The notes: generated from the letters alone by a model not told the origin. Positions 1 to 7,372 are shown, counted from the stretch's first letter. The stretch is DNA of 11,761 bases from Acidobacteriota bacterium (GCA_022614735.1 JAKEHZ010000329.1:1-11761); one strand, 5' to 3'. Translations and numbers: made by a program.

Positions 1-198
1 ATTAAACTTCTCCAGCGCCTTCTGTGCCATATCCTGATCAACCGTACTGCGGCTCATGCTCCGGCGCTTTTGAGGATATCTGCTTCCGAAATGGCCTTCT
101 ATGAGCCCCTCAGATATTGATATTCCACTCCAAACACGTTGAATGCGTCGCTTAAAAAATTTGTTGTTGCGCAACCGTAGAAAACGATACCCAGCCGA
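1..198 (-). pseudogene. Open-frame fragment running off the left edge, C-terminus resembling DUF559 nucleases
   Basis: On the minus strand a frame stays open for 66 codons from just after a TGA (199-201) to the window edge. Its first part contains GYRFLRLRNN followed by a basic stretch and RIQRVWSGI. This recalls the end of DUF559 (Vsr-like) endonucleases, where GYRVLRFWNN-type motifs precede a helix; that is family memory, not a search result. An ATG at 55-57 opens MSRSTVDQDMAQKALEKFN, which could instead be the start of a gene lying mostly outside the window. No good ribosome binding site was seen. It is either a gene remnant or a partial gene, and the assignment is weak. Confidence 0.3.
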
Positions 199-207
199 TC
201 ACAACTC

Positions 208-2826
208 TTAAAAACTAAACCTAAGGCCGGTCTCGATTTTCCTCGCCGGCGCGGCTGCTGTCGGACGTCCGAAAAACGGAGACGTCATGACGCCGACAAA
301 ATTAATCGGATTGAAGTTGTTAAAAAGGTTTGTAGCCTGAATGTAGTAATTGAATCGCCACTTTTTTTGCAGGGCGCCGAGTTGGCCGCCTATAGCCCCA
401 TAATCTCCAGCCTGCACAACGACTGTGGAGCTCCCCGTTCTAGCCGTTTCGTCAGCCTTTCCGAATCCGAACAACCAACTCAATCTCATATCGACATCCC
501 AGGTATCGGCTCCGCGAGCGCCGTTACGAGTCAGTTCTGGCGGACGGTCATTAAATGTAGTATCACCATTGTCGTCGCGCCCTGTCGTAACGTTATAGGG
601 AAGCGCTGAGGTATAAAAGAAGGTGGGGGACACCCGCCATCCTTTAAACAGCCCAATGCCAGTGGTTATGATGACACGATGGCGTCTATCATCGCTCGCT
701 GGCCCCAGCTCGCCGCGCAGATCGAAGTTATCTGCAGGCAAGCTGAGAGGCCCATCTGCTTCGTTGATCTTCTTTAAGAGCGAATAACTGGCCATCCAGG
801 AAAGACGCCTGTTCGCGCCGCTATTTAAGGTCAGGTTGAGTATATGACTGAACGATCGCGCGGTCGATTCAAGTTGTATGAGGTTCCCGGCGTCAGGGAA
901 TGGTCGTCCGACTCCAAGAATGGGAGCATTTATATTCCTCCCTCTAAATAAATGAAAGCCTTGTTGGTAAGAATAGTTCGCTATCATCGACATCCCCAGA
1001 GGGAGTTGTCTTTGCACATCAAGCGCGGCTTGCAGGATAGAGGGATTTCGCAAATCCTCAGAGCTTTGGGACCGGCCAGGCGGGAGGACAATCCGTGAAC
1101 CGCCACTGAAAGGATCAGGGAATCCGGGATTCCTGATGACTAGGCTCGTACCACGCTGTCCGTCTTCACTGAGCAGGTCACTCACAGTCGCCGCCGTATG
1201 CCAATCAAAGAAGACACCGAGGCCGCCGCGTATAGTGGTGCGCCCATTTTTGAAGGGTGACCATCCGAAGCCGAATCGTGGAGCGTAGTTATTACTGTCA
1301 TGCAAGTTGTTTTGCCGTTCGTACCGCACCCCATAACTCAACGTCAGACTGGGAACAACCCTCCAATCGTCCTGCCAATATGCGCCGAGTTGGAGATAAG
1401 AAAAGTCCACCGGCCTGATACTCACGCGCTGGCTGAAAGTTGAAGGGGTTCCGGCGAGAAAATCAAACAGACTGGAGAAGGTAAAAGTTCCATTTTGATT
1501 GTTGAGATTGAGGTTGCGATAGTTCCCGGCCTCAAACATTATCCCTGCGCGCATCGCGTGTTGGTTCCACGCGAAGTCCACGTTCTCGCGCGCCTCCATC
1601 TCTGCAAGTCCTCGATCGGAGCGCGCCTGCGTCCCTCCGCCATTGAAAGCCCCTAGCACGATCAATCCGCGCGCGTCATTAACCGGACGCAAACTGACGT
1701 TCTGCCAGTGCAATTGCAGGCGAAATTCGTGGAAAACCTTGCTTCCGACAGCGCCTGATTCGGATACCTGAAATCTGTGATCTGCCGAGGAGGAGGAAAA
1801 AGCTCGTTCAGTCAGGCTGAAATTACCTACTCCCAGGTTATCACGGCGCGAACCGGTACGAAAGAAGTTGACCTTTAAGTCATGGGACTTGCTCAGAGTG
1901 TTATTGACGCGCGCTGACACGTAGAGATCTCTGGAAGGCTGACGCGCAACATCGTTCAAGGCGCCCGTTGGCAAGGCCGCAACTATAGTTGTCGAATCGT
2001 AGGCCTGGTTACTGTTTCCGGCAAGGAAGAGCGAAGTGCGACTGGGCCTGACAGGAACATCGAGTGAGGCCTCAAATCGCTGCAAACCTTCAGGCGCGCG
2101 AAATGGGGCAAAAGCATTACGGGCATTAAACGTCTGATTACGGAAGCCATAACCGAAAGAGCCATGCAAAGCGCCTGCGCTGGGCTTGGTCAGAATCTCC
2201 ACCACCACCACGCCAGCCTGGTGGTACTCCGCCGCGAAGGAGTTTCGCCTGAATCTAATCTGGCGAATTTGCGATTTGGGTGGAATTCTACCGCCTGCGA
2301 AACCGTCTACCTGAAAAACCGCGCCCGGACCCGCCATCCTCTCCAACGCAGCCTTCATTTCATCCGGATCATCAGGCAAATTGGCGATTTGTTCTTCCGT
2401 AAGTATGGTCGTAAAGGTATCCGAGCGTGAGTCAGTACGCCTCTCTCTCTCACTTTGTCGAACAACGATCTCTTCTTTTAATTGGGCAACTTCCAGACGG
2501 ATGGTGATTCGCCGACTGCCAGTCTTGAGAGTGATTGCCTGTTCACGCGGCTCAAAATGTTCTGCTTCTGCTCGCAGCCGGTATTTCCCCGAAGGAAGTT
2601 TGGCGAAGGCTGCCTCGCCACGCTGATCTGTCAAAAGGGTTTGCCGAAAGTTTTCAGCGCCTTGCAGGATCACTTGAGCGGAGGGAAGGATGTCCTTGTT
2701 GTAGTCAACCACTGTAACTGTCAGGGAGGCTTCTCCAGCCTGTTGTTGCGCAAAGCCCAAGGTCGAGGCGACAGCCAGCATAAGCCCCAGATAGAATACC
2801 CTTGTGCACGAACAACATGCCCGCAT
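208..2826 (-). CDS. TonB-dependent receptor-like outer-membrane protein with carboxypeptidase-regulatory domain
   Basis: The 872-residue protein begins with a signal peptide (about residues 1-26, hydrophobic core ending GFA, then QQQ). Next comes a carboxypeptidase-regulatory-like beta-sandwich (about 33-115), a plug-like segment (about 117-215, with AGPGAVFQVDGFAGGRIPPK) and a long region of alternating strands rich in aromatic and Asn residues typical of a 22-strand barrel. It ends in GLRFSF, with the terminal Phe expected of BAM substrates. Acidobacteria carry many such Oar/TonB-like receptors, whose substrates are usually unknown; no substrate can be named here. The ATG at 2826 has AAAGGG 4 nt upstream. 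The start lies 12 nt after the stop of the LolA-like gene, so the two are probably cotranscribed. No frameshift was seen, and it is somewhat shorter than many family members. Confidence 0.9.
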   Translation of the reverse strand: MRACCSCTRVFYLGLMLAVASTLGFAQQQAGEASLTVTVVDYNKDILPSAQVILQGAENFRQTLLTDQRGEAAFAKLPSGKYRLRAEAEHFEPREQAITLKTGSRRITIRLEVAQLKEEIVVRQSERERRTDSRSDTFTTILTEEQIANLPDDPDEMKAALERMAGPGAVFQVDGFAGGRIPPKSQIRQIRFRRNSFAAEYHQAGVVVVEILTKPSAGALHGSFGYGFRNQTFNARNAFAPFRAPEGLQRFEASLDVPVRPSRTSLFLAGNSNQAYDSTTIVAALPTGALNDVARQPSRDLYVSARVNNTLSKSHDLKVNFFRTGSRRDNLGVGNFSLTERAFSSSSADHRFQVSESGAVGSKVFHEFRLQLHWQNVSLRPVNDARGLIVLGAFNGGGTQARSDRGLAEMEARENVDFAWNQHAMRAGIMFEAGNYRNLNLNNQNGTFTFSSLFDFLAGTPSTFSQRVSIRPVDFSYLQLGAYWQDDWRVVPSLTLSYGVRYERQNNLHDSNNYAPRFGFGWSPFKNGRTTIRGGLGVFFDWHTAATVSDLLSEDGQRGTSLVIRNPGFPDPFSGGSRIVLPPGRSQSSEDLRNPSILQAALDVQRQLPLGMSMIANYSYQQGFHLFRGRNINAPILGVGRPFPDAGNLIQLESTARSFSHILNLTLNSGANRRLSWMASYSLLKKINEADGPLSLPADNFDLRGELGPASDDRRHRVIITTGIGLFKGWRVSPTFFYTSALPYNVTTGRDDNGDTTFNDRPPELTRNGARGADTWDVDMRLSWLFGFGKADETARTGSSTVVVQAGDYGAIGGQLGALQKKWRFNYYIQATNLFNNFNPINFVGVMTSPFFGRPTAAAPARKIETGLRFSF

Positions 2827-2838
2827 GCAGCCCTTTCT

Positions 2839-3747
2839 TTATTTCCTCTTCTTGCCCGGATCAAAATGATCAAGCGCAAAAACCGGATTGAGCTTGAAAT
2901 CTCTGAGCTCGTACTCTGTAACGATCATGCCGTCGCTTTCATGGGTGATCAAATGAGGTAGCATGACGCCATTCTCCGACCGATAATCAGAAAATCGAAA
3001 CTTTGCCTCGGCAGTCTTTGAGGAAACGTCTTTAGGCAAAGGCGCTCTCCCTTCAGTCACCTCAAGCGAATTGAGACTAAGCCTGAAACCCGCGTCTGGC
3101 AACGTCATCATCAATAAACGAGAGGAGGCTTTATCAATGAAAAGGCGCGCGGAGAAATCATTGGGTCCTTTGACTTCAATAACGTCCGCCTGGCCATCGC
3201 TAGCCTGGGCCTCGCCCGCATAGGTAAAAGTGAGTGGAAAATCAGATGAGGGTGGAAGCGCCAACCGCAATAACTGAATAGCCTGCTCCCTTTGTATCGC
3301 CTGAAGCATCTTGACCTGATCGTTCCCCGTGGGGCTGCCACCTACTCTCACTACGGGAATCTCGCTATTTGACGAAGTGGTGTCAGACCAGCTTTGCTTT
3401 CCATTAAGCAACCTATACGCGGTGACTTGGCCTCGATTGCTTGAAAGGGCCCGCGTATTCCTAGTGAGCATTTTATCCGGCAAAAACAGGTCACAAATCA
3501 ACTCACCAGTAGACAGACCGCCGCCTGGCCTCTGGTGACGAGATTTCCAACTCAACGACATGCTTTTAACGCTTTCCAGCTTGGTTTCGCCAAAGACAGC
3601 CTTCCTCATTTGAGCAATTGCTCTCTCGGCCCGCGCTGATCCATCAGAGTTCTGGACCGCCTGCGTAGATATAGCGCAGATGAACAACTCTAATAGACAG
3701 GCTGTTGAAAACACGAGAAACACACGATGAAATATCCTTACATTCAT
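2839..3747 (-). CDS. Secreted LolA-like (outer-membrane lipoprotein-sorting-like) protein
   Basis: The start chosen is the ATG at 3745-3747 (302 residues), because it directly precedes a signal peptide: basic NVRIFHR, a hydrophobic core, then STQA before VQN. A TTG 30 nt further upstream would add ten residues but has no ribosome binding site. The mature part alternates beta-strands with phrases such as VIEVKGPNDFSARLFID and FRFSDYRSENGVMLPHLI. This is the style of periplasmic LolA/LolB-fold proteins that acidobacteria encode beside receptor-like barrels. That fold suggests binding of a hydrophobic ligand or lipoprotein, but no activity can be stated. The gene lies 12 nt upstream of the receptor gene on the same strand, so a shared envelope function is likely. 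The fold assignment is by resemblance only. Confidence 0.72.
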   Translation of the reverse strand: MNVRIFHRVFLVFSTACLLELFICAISTQAVQNSDGSARAERAIAQMRKAVFGETKLESVKSMSLSWKSRHQRPGGGLSTGELICDLFLPDKMLTRNTRALSSNRGQVTAYRLLNGKQSWSDTTSSNSEIPVVRVGGSPTGNDQVKMLQAIQREQAIQLLRLALPPSSDFPLTFTYAGEAQASDGQADVIEVKGPNDFSARLFIDKASSRLLMMTLPDAGFRLSLNSLEVTEGRAPLPKDVSSKTAEAKFRFSDYRSENGVMLPHLITHESDGMIVTEYELRDFKLNPVFALDHFDPGKKRK

Positions 3748-4004
3748 CTTTCTTCGAGCGGAATACTCTACCCACAATTTTATTGAGCAGAGAAGAACGC
3801 GCGCCTCCTATTTATTAATGTAATGTCTCAGAGCAACGGCGATCAAACGGCCTTATTTTATATCGAACAAAAAGTGTGGTCAGCCACTTCAGGGATCTGC
3901 CCAAGCCGACGCAAACACCGAGGCCTTTAGCAGATATTCGAGTCCGATTGATTCCATTAGACTTCCAGAGCCGACAGCCTACAGTCTTACAGCCGTAGAT
4001 GAAA

Positions 4005-4565
4005 TCAGGCAATGGCAAGCCCTTCAATGTATCTGACGAAGGACTCCTCACCCTGAAGAGTGCCCGCTGTTCCTGTCCATACCTTTTTCACTATGCCGTC
4101 TTCCATAAATATCCTGAGTGGTACGGATTTTACCTCAAGAGTCTTTTGTAAAACCGAATTATCGTCAAAGTAAAGCTTCATTGGGAATTTCCCTTCGATA
4201 CCGTTGATACTCCTTTCCGACCAAAACAGCAAAACCCCATAAAATCGCAGGTTGCTATACTTATCGACAACTGTCCGAAGAAATTGGCCTTCCTTAAAAC
4301 AAGCATCACACTCTGAACTCAATATGACCAGAATTACTTTCCCATGTCGTAATTCGCTGTCGCCAAGAGTATTCCCAGAGAAGTCAACCAATCTAAGTTC
4401 GGGAAGCGGCTTACCGATAACGTCAGGTTTATAACTATCCCGGCTAATCTGTCGCGATCTCTTCGCATAGAAAAAATGCTGAGACACAGCATAGCTAATG
4501 CTGAAAATAGCAATGAGCAACGAAACCACAACAAGCCATCTCGATTTCATGATTTTATGCCACAC
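4005..4565 (-). CDS. Membrane-anchored thioredoxin-like (TlpA/redoxin-type) protein
   Basis: The 186-residue protein has one N-terminal membrane segment (about residues 10-27) and then a thioredoxin fold, presumably in the periplasm. GKPLPELRLVDFSGNTL (51-67) is the usual redoxin entry strand. The active site is SSECDACF, with C86 and C89 forming CxxC, and V148-P149 is the cis-proline facing it. The family carries out thiol-disulfide exchange on exported proteins. The start is a GTG (4563-4565) with GGGAGG about 8 nt upstream; an ATG five codons later lacks a site at the right distance. It faces the same way as the Cys-rich peptide gene about 0.5 kb upstream, which could be a substrate. That pairing is inference. 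The CDAC dipeptide is not diagnostic of oxidase or reductase activity. Confidence 0.87.
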   Translation of the reverse strand: MWHKIMKSRWLVVVSLLIAIFSISYAVSQHFFYAKRSRQISRDSYKPDVIGKPLPELRLVDFSGNTLGDSELRHGKVILVILSSECDACFKEGQFLRTVVDKYSNLRFYGVLLFWSERSINGIEGKFPMKLYFDDNSVLQKTLEVKSVPLRIFMEDGIVKKVWTGTAGTLQGEESFVRYIEGLAIA

Positions 4566-4599
4566 CTTGATATCCTCCCTCTTCCCTCCGGCCTCTAAT

Positions 4600-4722
4600 A
4601 TCCCGCAACGGCGCGGGATTCCAGGTGCCTTCTGAAAGGGCTGTCCGCCCTTCCTGCGAGTCTTGTAGCCCTGAAAGGGTAAATAGCGAGCCTCCGGTCA
4701 CGGCAGCGTAGTGGAGTGACCG
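4600..4722. repeat. Cluster of three REP-like palindromes
   Basis: Three perfect short inverted repeats lie in 123 bp. They are ATCCCGC/GCGGGAT (4600-4606 with 4613-4619), AAGGGC/GCCCTT (4636-4641 with 4647-4652) and CGGTCAC/GTGACCG (4695-4701 with 4716-4722). CTGAAAGGG also occurs twice in direct orientation (4632-4640 and 4671-4679). This arrangement resembles intergenic REP/RAYT-type palindromic elements. No associated transposase is visible. It sits upstream of the thioredoxin-like gene and could also form structure in the 5' leader of a longer transcript. Confidence 0.5.
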
Positions 4723-4773
4723 AGAGCCTAGAAATAATCAGGCGCGGCGTTTCCTCCAGCCACCGGCCCAAGA

Positions 4774-4914
4774 ATGCCAGAATTTAAAGACCCGTTAGAG
4801 TCAGTCCCCTCTGGTTGGGTAATGTTCGCCCCGCTAATGTTATTTGAGCTTTTTACGACGAAGGCACTTACTGTGCTCGGCTCACTCCTCATTGTCGCGG
4901 TCTGCGCTGTTTAA
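4774..4914 (+). CDS. Possible 46-residue single-pass membrane peptide
   Basis: An ATG at 4774 opens 46 codons ending in TAA at 4912-4914. The peptide starts acidic (MPEFKDPLES) and ends with a hydrophobic segment long enough to cross a membrane (LTVLGSLLIVAVCAV). No ribosome binding site or recognisable family was found, and it points against the surrounding genes. It may be chance. The rest of 4566-5009 holds only the REP-like palindromes and no other convincing gene. Confidence 0.2.
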   Translation: MPEFKDPLESVPSGWVMFAPLMLFELFTTKALTVLGSLLIVAVCAV

Positions 4915-5009
4915 AGCCGATCGACAGTCGCATGGGATTGGCAACGCATCCACATGGTGTCCTGACTCAAATAACGTAGTTCATCAGGTAACCCCGAATA
5001 ACTGAAGCT

Positions 5010-5077
5010 GGTTGATGGTTTTTCGTTTCACGGCAGTCCTGGAGGGGCGAACGTGAAACTACGCCGCGTCATCAACC
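5010..5077 (-). terminator. Nested inverted repeat just downstream of the Cys-rich peptide gene
   Basis: GGTTGATG (5010-5017) is complementary to CATCAACC (5070-5077). Inside it GTTTCAC (5025-5031) is complementary to GTGAAAC (5053-5059), giving 15 perfect pairs in two steps. It begins one base past the peptide gene's stop codon. The position fits a 3' processing, stability or termination structure, but there is no run of T on the minus strand after the stem, so intrinsic termination is unproven. Confidence 0.45.
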
Positions 5078-5078
5078 C

Positions 5079-5309
5079 TCACATCTCGACGCACTGATAA
5101 GAACAGCGATATCTCGGAGTACAACAGCAATCGGGTGGGCAAAAATTTTCGTTAGTTTGTCCTGTCAGATAGCACTCCCATCCCACCCCATCGGGGAACA
5201 CCACAATGACCTCTTCCGCGCAAGCGGCCAATGCAACCCCTGCGAGAGAGCTGGTCAATCCCAATGCAAGAACCAAAGCAAAAAATCTGTTTTTCAACAG
5301 CTTTTTCAT
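5079..5309 (-). CDS. Small exported Cys-rich peptide or lipoprotein (8 Cys)
   Basis: The 76-residue product opens with MKKLLKNRFF and a hydrophobic core up to about residue 28. The sequence at the end of the signal is VALAAC. It can be read as a signal peptidase I site (ALA before A) or as a lipobox (LAAC), which would lipidate C30. The mature part of about 47 residues has eight cysteines, including a CPPDCCC cluster and a CSYQC ending, consistent with a compact disulfide-bonded or metal-binding peptide. The ATG has a perfect AGGAGG 5 nt upstream (5315-5320), so the gene is well supported although no family is recognised. The thioredoxin-like gene downstream on the same strand may act on its disulfides, which is inference. 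A nested inverted repeat follows the stop. Confidence 0.78.
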   Translation of the reverse strand: MKKLLKNRFFALVLALGLTSSLAGVALAACAEEVIVVFPDGVGWECYLTGQTNENFCPPDCCCTPRYRCSYQCVEM

Positions 5310-6026
5310 AGACGCCTCCTAAAGAGTAAGAGCCCACGCCACAGACCGTCGCATTGAAAACCTAAGCTCTCGTAAGTCAACACCGGCTTAAAGAAATTGC
5401 GATTGAATCATGTCAGATTGGTTTCGCATTCCCCGATGGCAAAAGCGATCTCCATACACAGAGATGATGAAAGCAGGATCAGTTTTCAATGCAATGATCT
5501 ATAAAACGTGGAATTGTTGATGTTTTGCTTAGAGCATGTTACAAACTTTAAGCGCTGAAAATAAAGATTTTGCGGTGTCAACTTGCTTGAGCCTGCATTC
5601 CGACCGTGCCAATGTCAATCAAATAGTATCACGAACATACCTTAGCCGTAAATAAGGCTAAACGTTTATTACCACTACGGGAGAAACGCGGACGCCAGAT
5701 TTCAAGGTTTTGCCTCCTGTGGCATTGCCGCATTCTGTTTAAAACCATGCCTGGTCGATCGTTTCAGTTCCTGACGATGAACATGGCGTTGGTAGTCTCT
5801 ATTCTTACCGTCGTCGTCGACGAACTCGGCAGTTCACAAAGTGATGTCAAGGTTAATACTTAGCCGCTTATACAAAAGCTGTGGGAATGAGCAATAAGCG
5901 AAAACGAAATAATAGCGGCGCGCAATAAGGCGTCATGACCACAGCATCTGGCTTCGGATAGCCCAAGTATCAGTGATGACGAAGGTTATCGACAAAACTA
6001 CAAAACAACGCCCGAGGAACCATTCG
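5310..6026. other. Gene-poor spacer between minus-strand and plus-strand blocks
   Basis: No convincing gene was found. It contains a short hairpin (TTAGCC 5642-5647 with GGCTAA 5656-5661) and a 38-codon frame at 5747-5863 with no ribosome binding site. The peptide gene's leader and promoter should lie at its left end and the promoter of the plus-strand operon at its right end, but no convincing -35/-10 pair was found. Gene direction and style change across this spacer, so a mobile-element boundary may lie here. No attachment-site repeat was recognised. Confidence 0.4.
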
Positions 6027-6203
6027 ATGACAAATTTCAGCTCGAGGACTCACTCCGATTTCACGAAGCGACTGATCGCCGGCGGGCGTCACGATCAAAG
6101 AAGCGGCTATACCAGATGCGGCTTAACGGAAAAGGGCGGCAGGGCGTTCGATCCCGTCACCCCTTCATCTGGAGTTGAAATTAACGGGAGGAGGGCCAAA
6201 TGA
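6027..6203 (+). CDS. Small hypothetical protein, first of an overlapping gene run
   Basis: The ATG at 6027 follows GAGG by 9 nt and gives 58 residues (MTNFSSRTHSDFTKRLIAGG onwards), rich in Arg, Gly and Thr. An in-frame ATG at 5976 would add 17 residues but has no ribosome binding site. The stop TGA (6201-6203) overlaps the next ATG in an ATGA. No family is recognised. Another frame over the same bases also gives a protein-like string (PEEPFDDKFQLEDSLRF) but has no usable start, so which frame is used is not certain. The overlap with the next gene favours this one. Confidence 0.38.
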   Translation: MTNFSSRTHSDFTKRLIAGGRHDQRSGYTRCGLTEKGGRAFDPVTPSSGVEINGRRAK

Positions 6204-6349
6204 AGTCGAAGAAGCTCGAGAGAAAAGCCGCCTCGCGACCGGCGCCGGAAGCCTTTCACCAAACGACATGGGCTGAAGTTAAGTGGTCGGTGCCGTGGTA
6301 CAGATCGTTCGCCCCGAAAAGGGTCATATACGCAAGGGCAAAGTCATGA
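6200..6349 (+). CDS. Small basic hypothetical protein (49 aa)
   Basis: A very strong GGAGGAGGG (6187-6195) lies 4 nt before the ATG at 6200. The product starts MKSKKLERKAASRPAPEAF, is basic and has several Trp (TWAEVKWSVPWY). Its start overlaps the previous stop in ATGA, and its stop (6347-6349) overlaps the ATG of the DUF6884-type gene in the same way, which suggests translational coupling. No family is recognised. The ribosome binding site is the best evidence that it is real. Confidence 0.5.
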   Translation: MKSKKLERKAASRPAPEAFHQTTWAEVKWSVPWYRSFAPKRVIYARAKS

Positions 6350-6771
6350 CAGGCTCTAAGCGAATCGTCATTATCTCCTGCGGCAAACAAAAGCTCACGT
6401 GTCCTGCGCTGGCGCGTGAGCTGTACACTGGACTGTATTTCAAAGCGACTCTCGGCTACGCCCTCACGATCGCGCCGGTGGAAAATATATTTGTGCTATC
6501 GGCCAAGTACGGCCTCGTTCGACTGGACGATCGCTTGAAACCTTATGACTTGAAGATGGGCGAAGCGGGCAGCGTGACATGTCAGAAAGTTTTGCGACAG
6601 GCCGAGCGAATGGGAATAGCAGGGCGGAGTGTCGTGGCGCTCGGCGGCAGCCGCTACGTGCGGATTATTCGGAGCCTGTGGTCATCCGTCGAAACGCCTC
6701 TCGACGGTAAGGGCGGACTGTTCCGGCAGATCGCCTGGTTAAGAAAACAAACGAAGGAGACAGATCGATGA
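6346..6771 (+). CDS. DUF6884-type protein
   Basis: The 141-residue protein starts at the ATG (6346) that overlaps the upstream stop, with AAGG about 8 nt ahead. A longer frame from a GTG at 6283 has no ribosome binding site. The family pattern is clear: RIVIISCGKQK (6-16), ALARELYTGLYFKAT (21-35), FVLSAKYGLVRLDDRLKPYD (49-68) and a C-terminal PLDGKGGLFRQIAWL (118-132). DUF6884 proteins are cytosolic, small and common in phages and other mobile elements. Their activity is not established to my knowledge, so no function is assigned. The conserved SCGKxK and SAKYGL motifs suggest a nucleotide- or base-handling pocket, which is inference. It is embedded in a run of overlapping small genes. Confidence 0.82.
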   Translation: MTGSKRIVIISCGKQKLTCPALARELYTGLYFKATLGYALTIAPVENIFVLSAKYGLVRLDDRLKPYDLKMGEAGSVTCQKVLRQAERMGIAGRSVVALGGSRYVRIIRSLWSSVETPLDGKGGLFRQIAWLRKQTKETDR

Positions 6772-6902
6772 GAAGGATAACAACGGAGAGGCAATGGGAA
6801 CACGTCGTAACCTGGCTGAACGAAATGACCGGCTGGGCGTTTTACGAAGTCTCGACCCACCCCGAAAAGCCCGACCGCATTGAATCATGGCCGCGGCTAT
6901 GA
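6768..6902 (+). CDS. Small hypothetical protein (44 aa), possibly truncated by frameshift
   Basis: The ATG at 6768 overlaps the DUF6884-type gene's stop in ATGA and has AAGGAG 8 nt upstream, so translation is well supported. The product reads MRRITTERQWEHVVTWLNEM and on through a Trp/Tyr/His-rich stretch to SWPRL. In the +1 frame, just before the stop, the bases read HGRGYEITLPER, which would be a natural continuation. The gene may therefore be a frameshifted longer one. No family is recognised. Confidence 0.5.
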   Translation: MRRITTERQWEHVVTWLNEMTGWAFYEVSTHPEKPDRIESWPRL

Positions 6903-7006
6903 AATCACGCTACCTGAGCGGTGAGCGTAGCGATGAATTATTCGACTTGATCCAGTCCGAGTGGGAAAAATTCAGCAAGGGAGACAGGTCAACGGTCTAC
7001 GAATGA
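6899..7006 (+). CDS. Possible small coupled ORF (35 aa)
   Basis: The ATG at 6899 overlaps the preceding stop in ATGA. The product, MKSRYLSGERSDELFDLIQS and on, is charged and helical-looking, ending STVYE. There is no independent ribosome binding site, so expression would depend on coupling. An in-frame ATG at 6887 is also possible. Its own stop (7004-7006) again overlaps an ATG, but that reads only 11 codons. It may be the shifted tail of the preceding gene. Confidence 0.33.
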   Translation: MKSRYLSGERSDELFDLIQSEWEKFSKGDRSTVYE

Positions 7007-7164
7007 AGCGCCTTTCCGCCAAGCCATGTATTGCGTAACGTGAAAGAAATACTGTTGAGTCGCGTTCAGCAGAGCACACGGTTTCTGCCCTTCCAGGGCG
7101 ACAACTGTGATCTGCTATGCCGCAGTTTTCAAGACGAAGGCATTGACTCAACCCGACTCAGTGA

Positions 7165-7372
7165 TTGACTCGCAAGGGTCATGAACTACGATCTATGCGA
7201 ATACAACAATAGTCACCTTGGGATGCGACGCCAGTTCCAAGCTCTGAGGCTCACGTTTAAACAGTTGATCCGAACGCGAAGGCAGTGACCTGAGCAAACA
7301 AACCGCATTGATCTTTGTCCAGGCGAACATTACGTGAGCGATCACGTCAAACTCGAAAGAGTTTAATTCAAC
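7165..7372 (+). ncRNA. Omega-RNA (HEARO-type) of the IscB system
   Basis: The roughly 200 nt before the iscB start codon fold like the guide-scaffold RNA known upstream of iscB genes. The stems seen are TGACT/GGTCA (7166-7170 with 7177-7181), a short stem capped by GCGA (7194-7203), CTTGG/CCAAG (7217-7221 with 7237-7241), CCTG/CAGG (7289-7292 with 7320-7323) enclosing ACAAA/TTTGT (7298-7302 with 7314-7318), ACGTGA-GCGA-TCACGT (7332-7347) and AAACTC-GAAA-GAGTTT (7349-7364). The segments CACCTTGGGA and CCAGGCGAACA resemble conserved stretches of characterised omega-RNAs, as remembered. The guide would be host-derived bases just upstream. The 5' boundary is uncertain by some tens of bases; GTGA at 7161-7164 may mark the insertion site. 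Confidence 0.72.

Noticed and set aside
3815..4051. 78-codon minus-strand frame after the thioredoxin-like gene
   Set aside because: It overlaps the end of that gene in another frame, with no ribosome binding site and no protein-like pattern.
5025..5059. Two parS-like half sites (GTTTCAC and GTGAAAC)
   Set aside because: In parS the halves are adjacent; here 21 bp separate them and they form the inner stem of a longer inverted repeat. A parS role is unlikely.
5747..5863. 38-codon plus-strand ORF in the spacer
   Set aside because: No ribosome binding site, no recognised motif, and isolated; likely chance.
7040..7168. 42-codon GTG-started ORF upstream of the omega-RNA
   Set aside because: No ribosome binding site and no family; it runs into the RNA's likely 5' end. 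Too weak to list as a gene.
7181..7288. 35-codon ORF (MNYDLCEYNN onwards) before iscB
   Set aside because: It lies entirely within the omega-RNA scaffold, whose structure explains the sequence.
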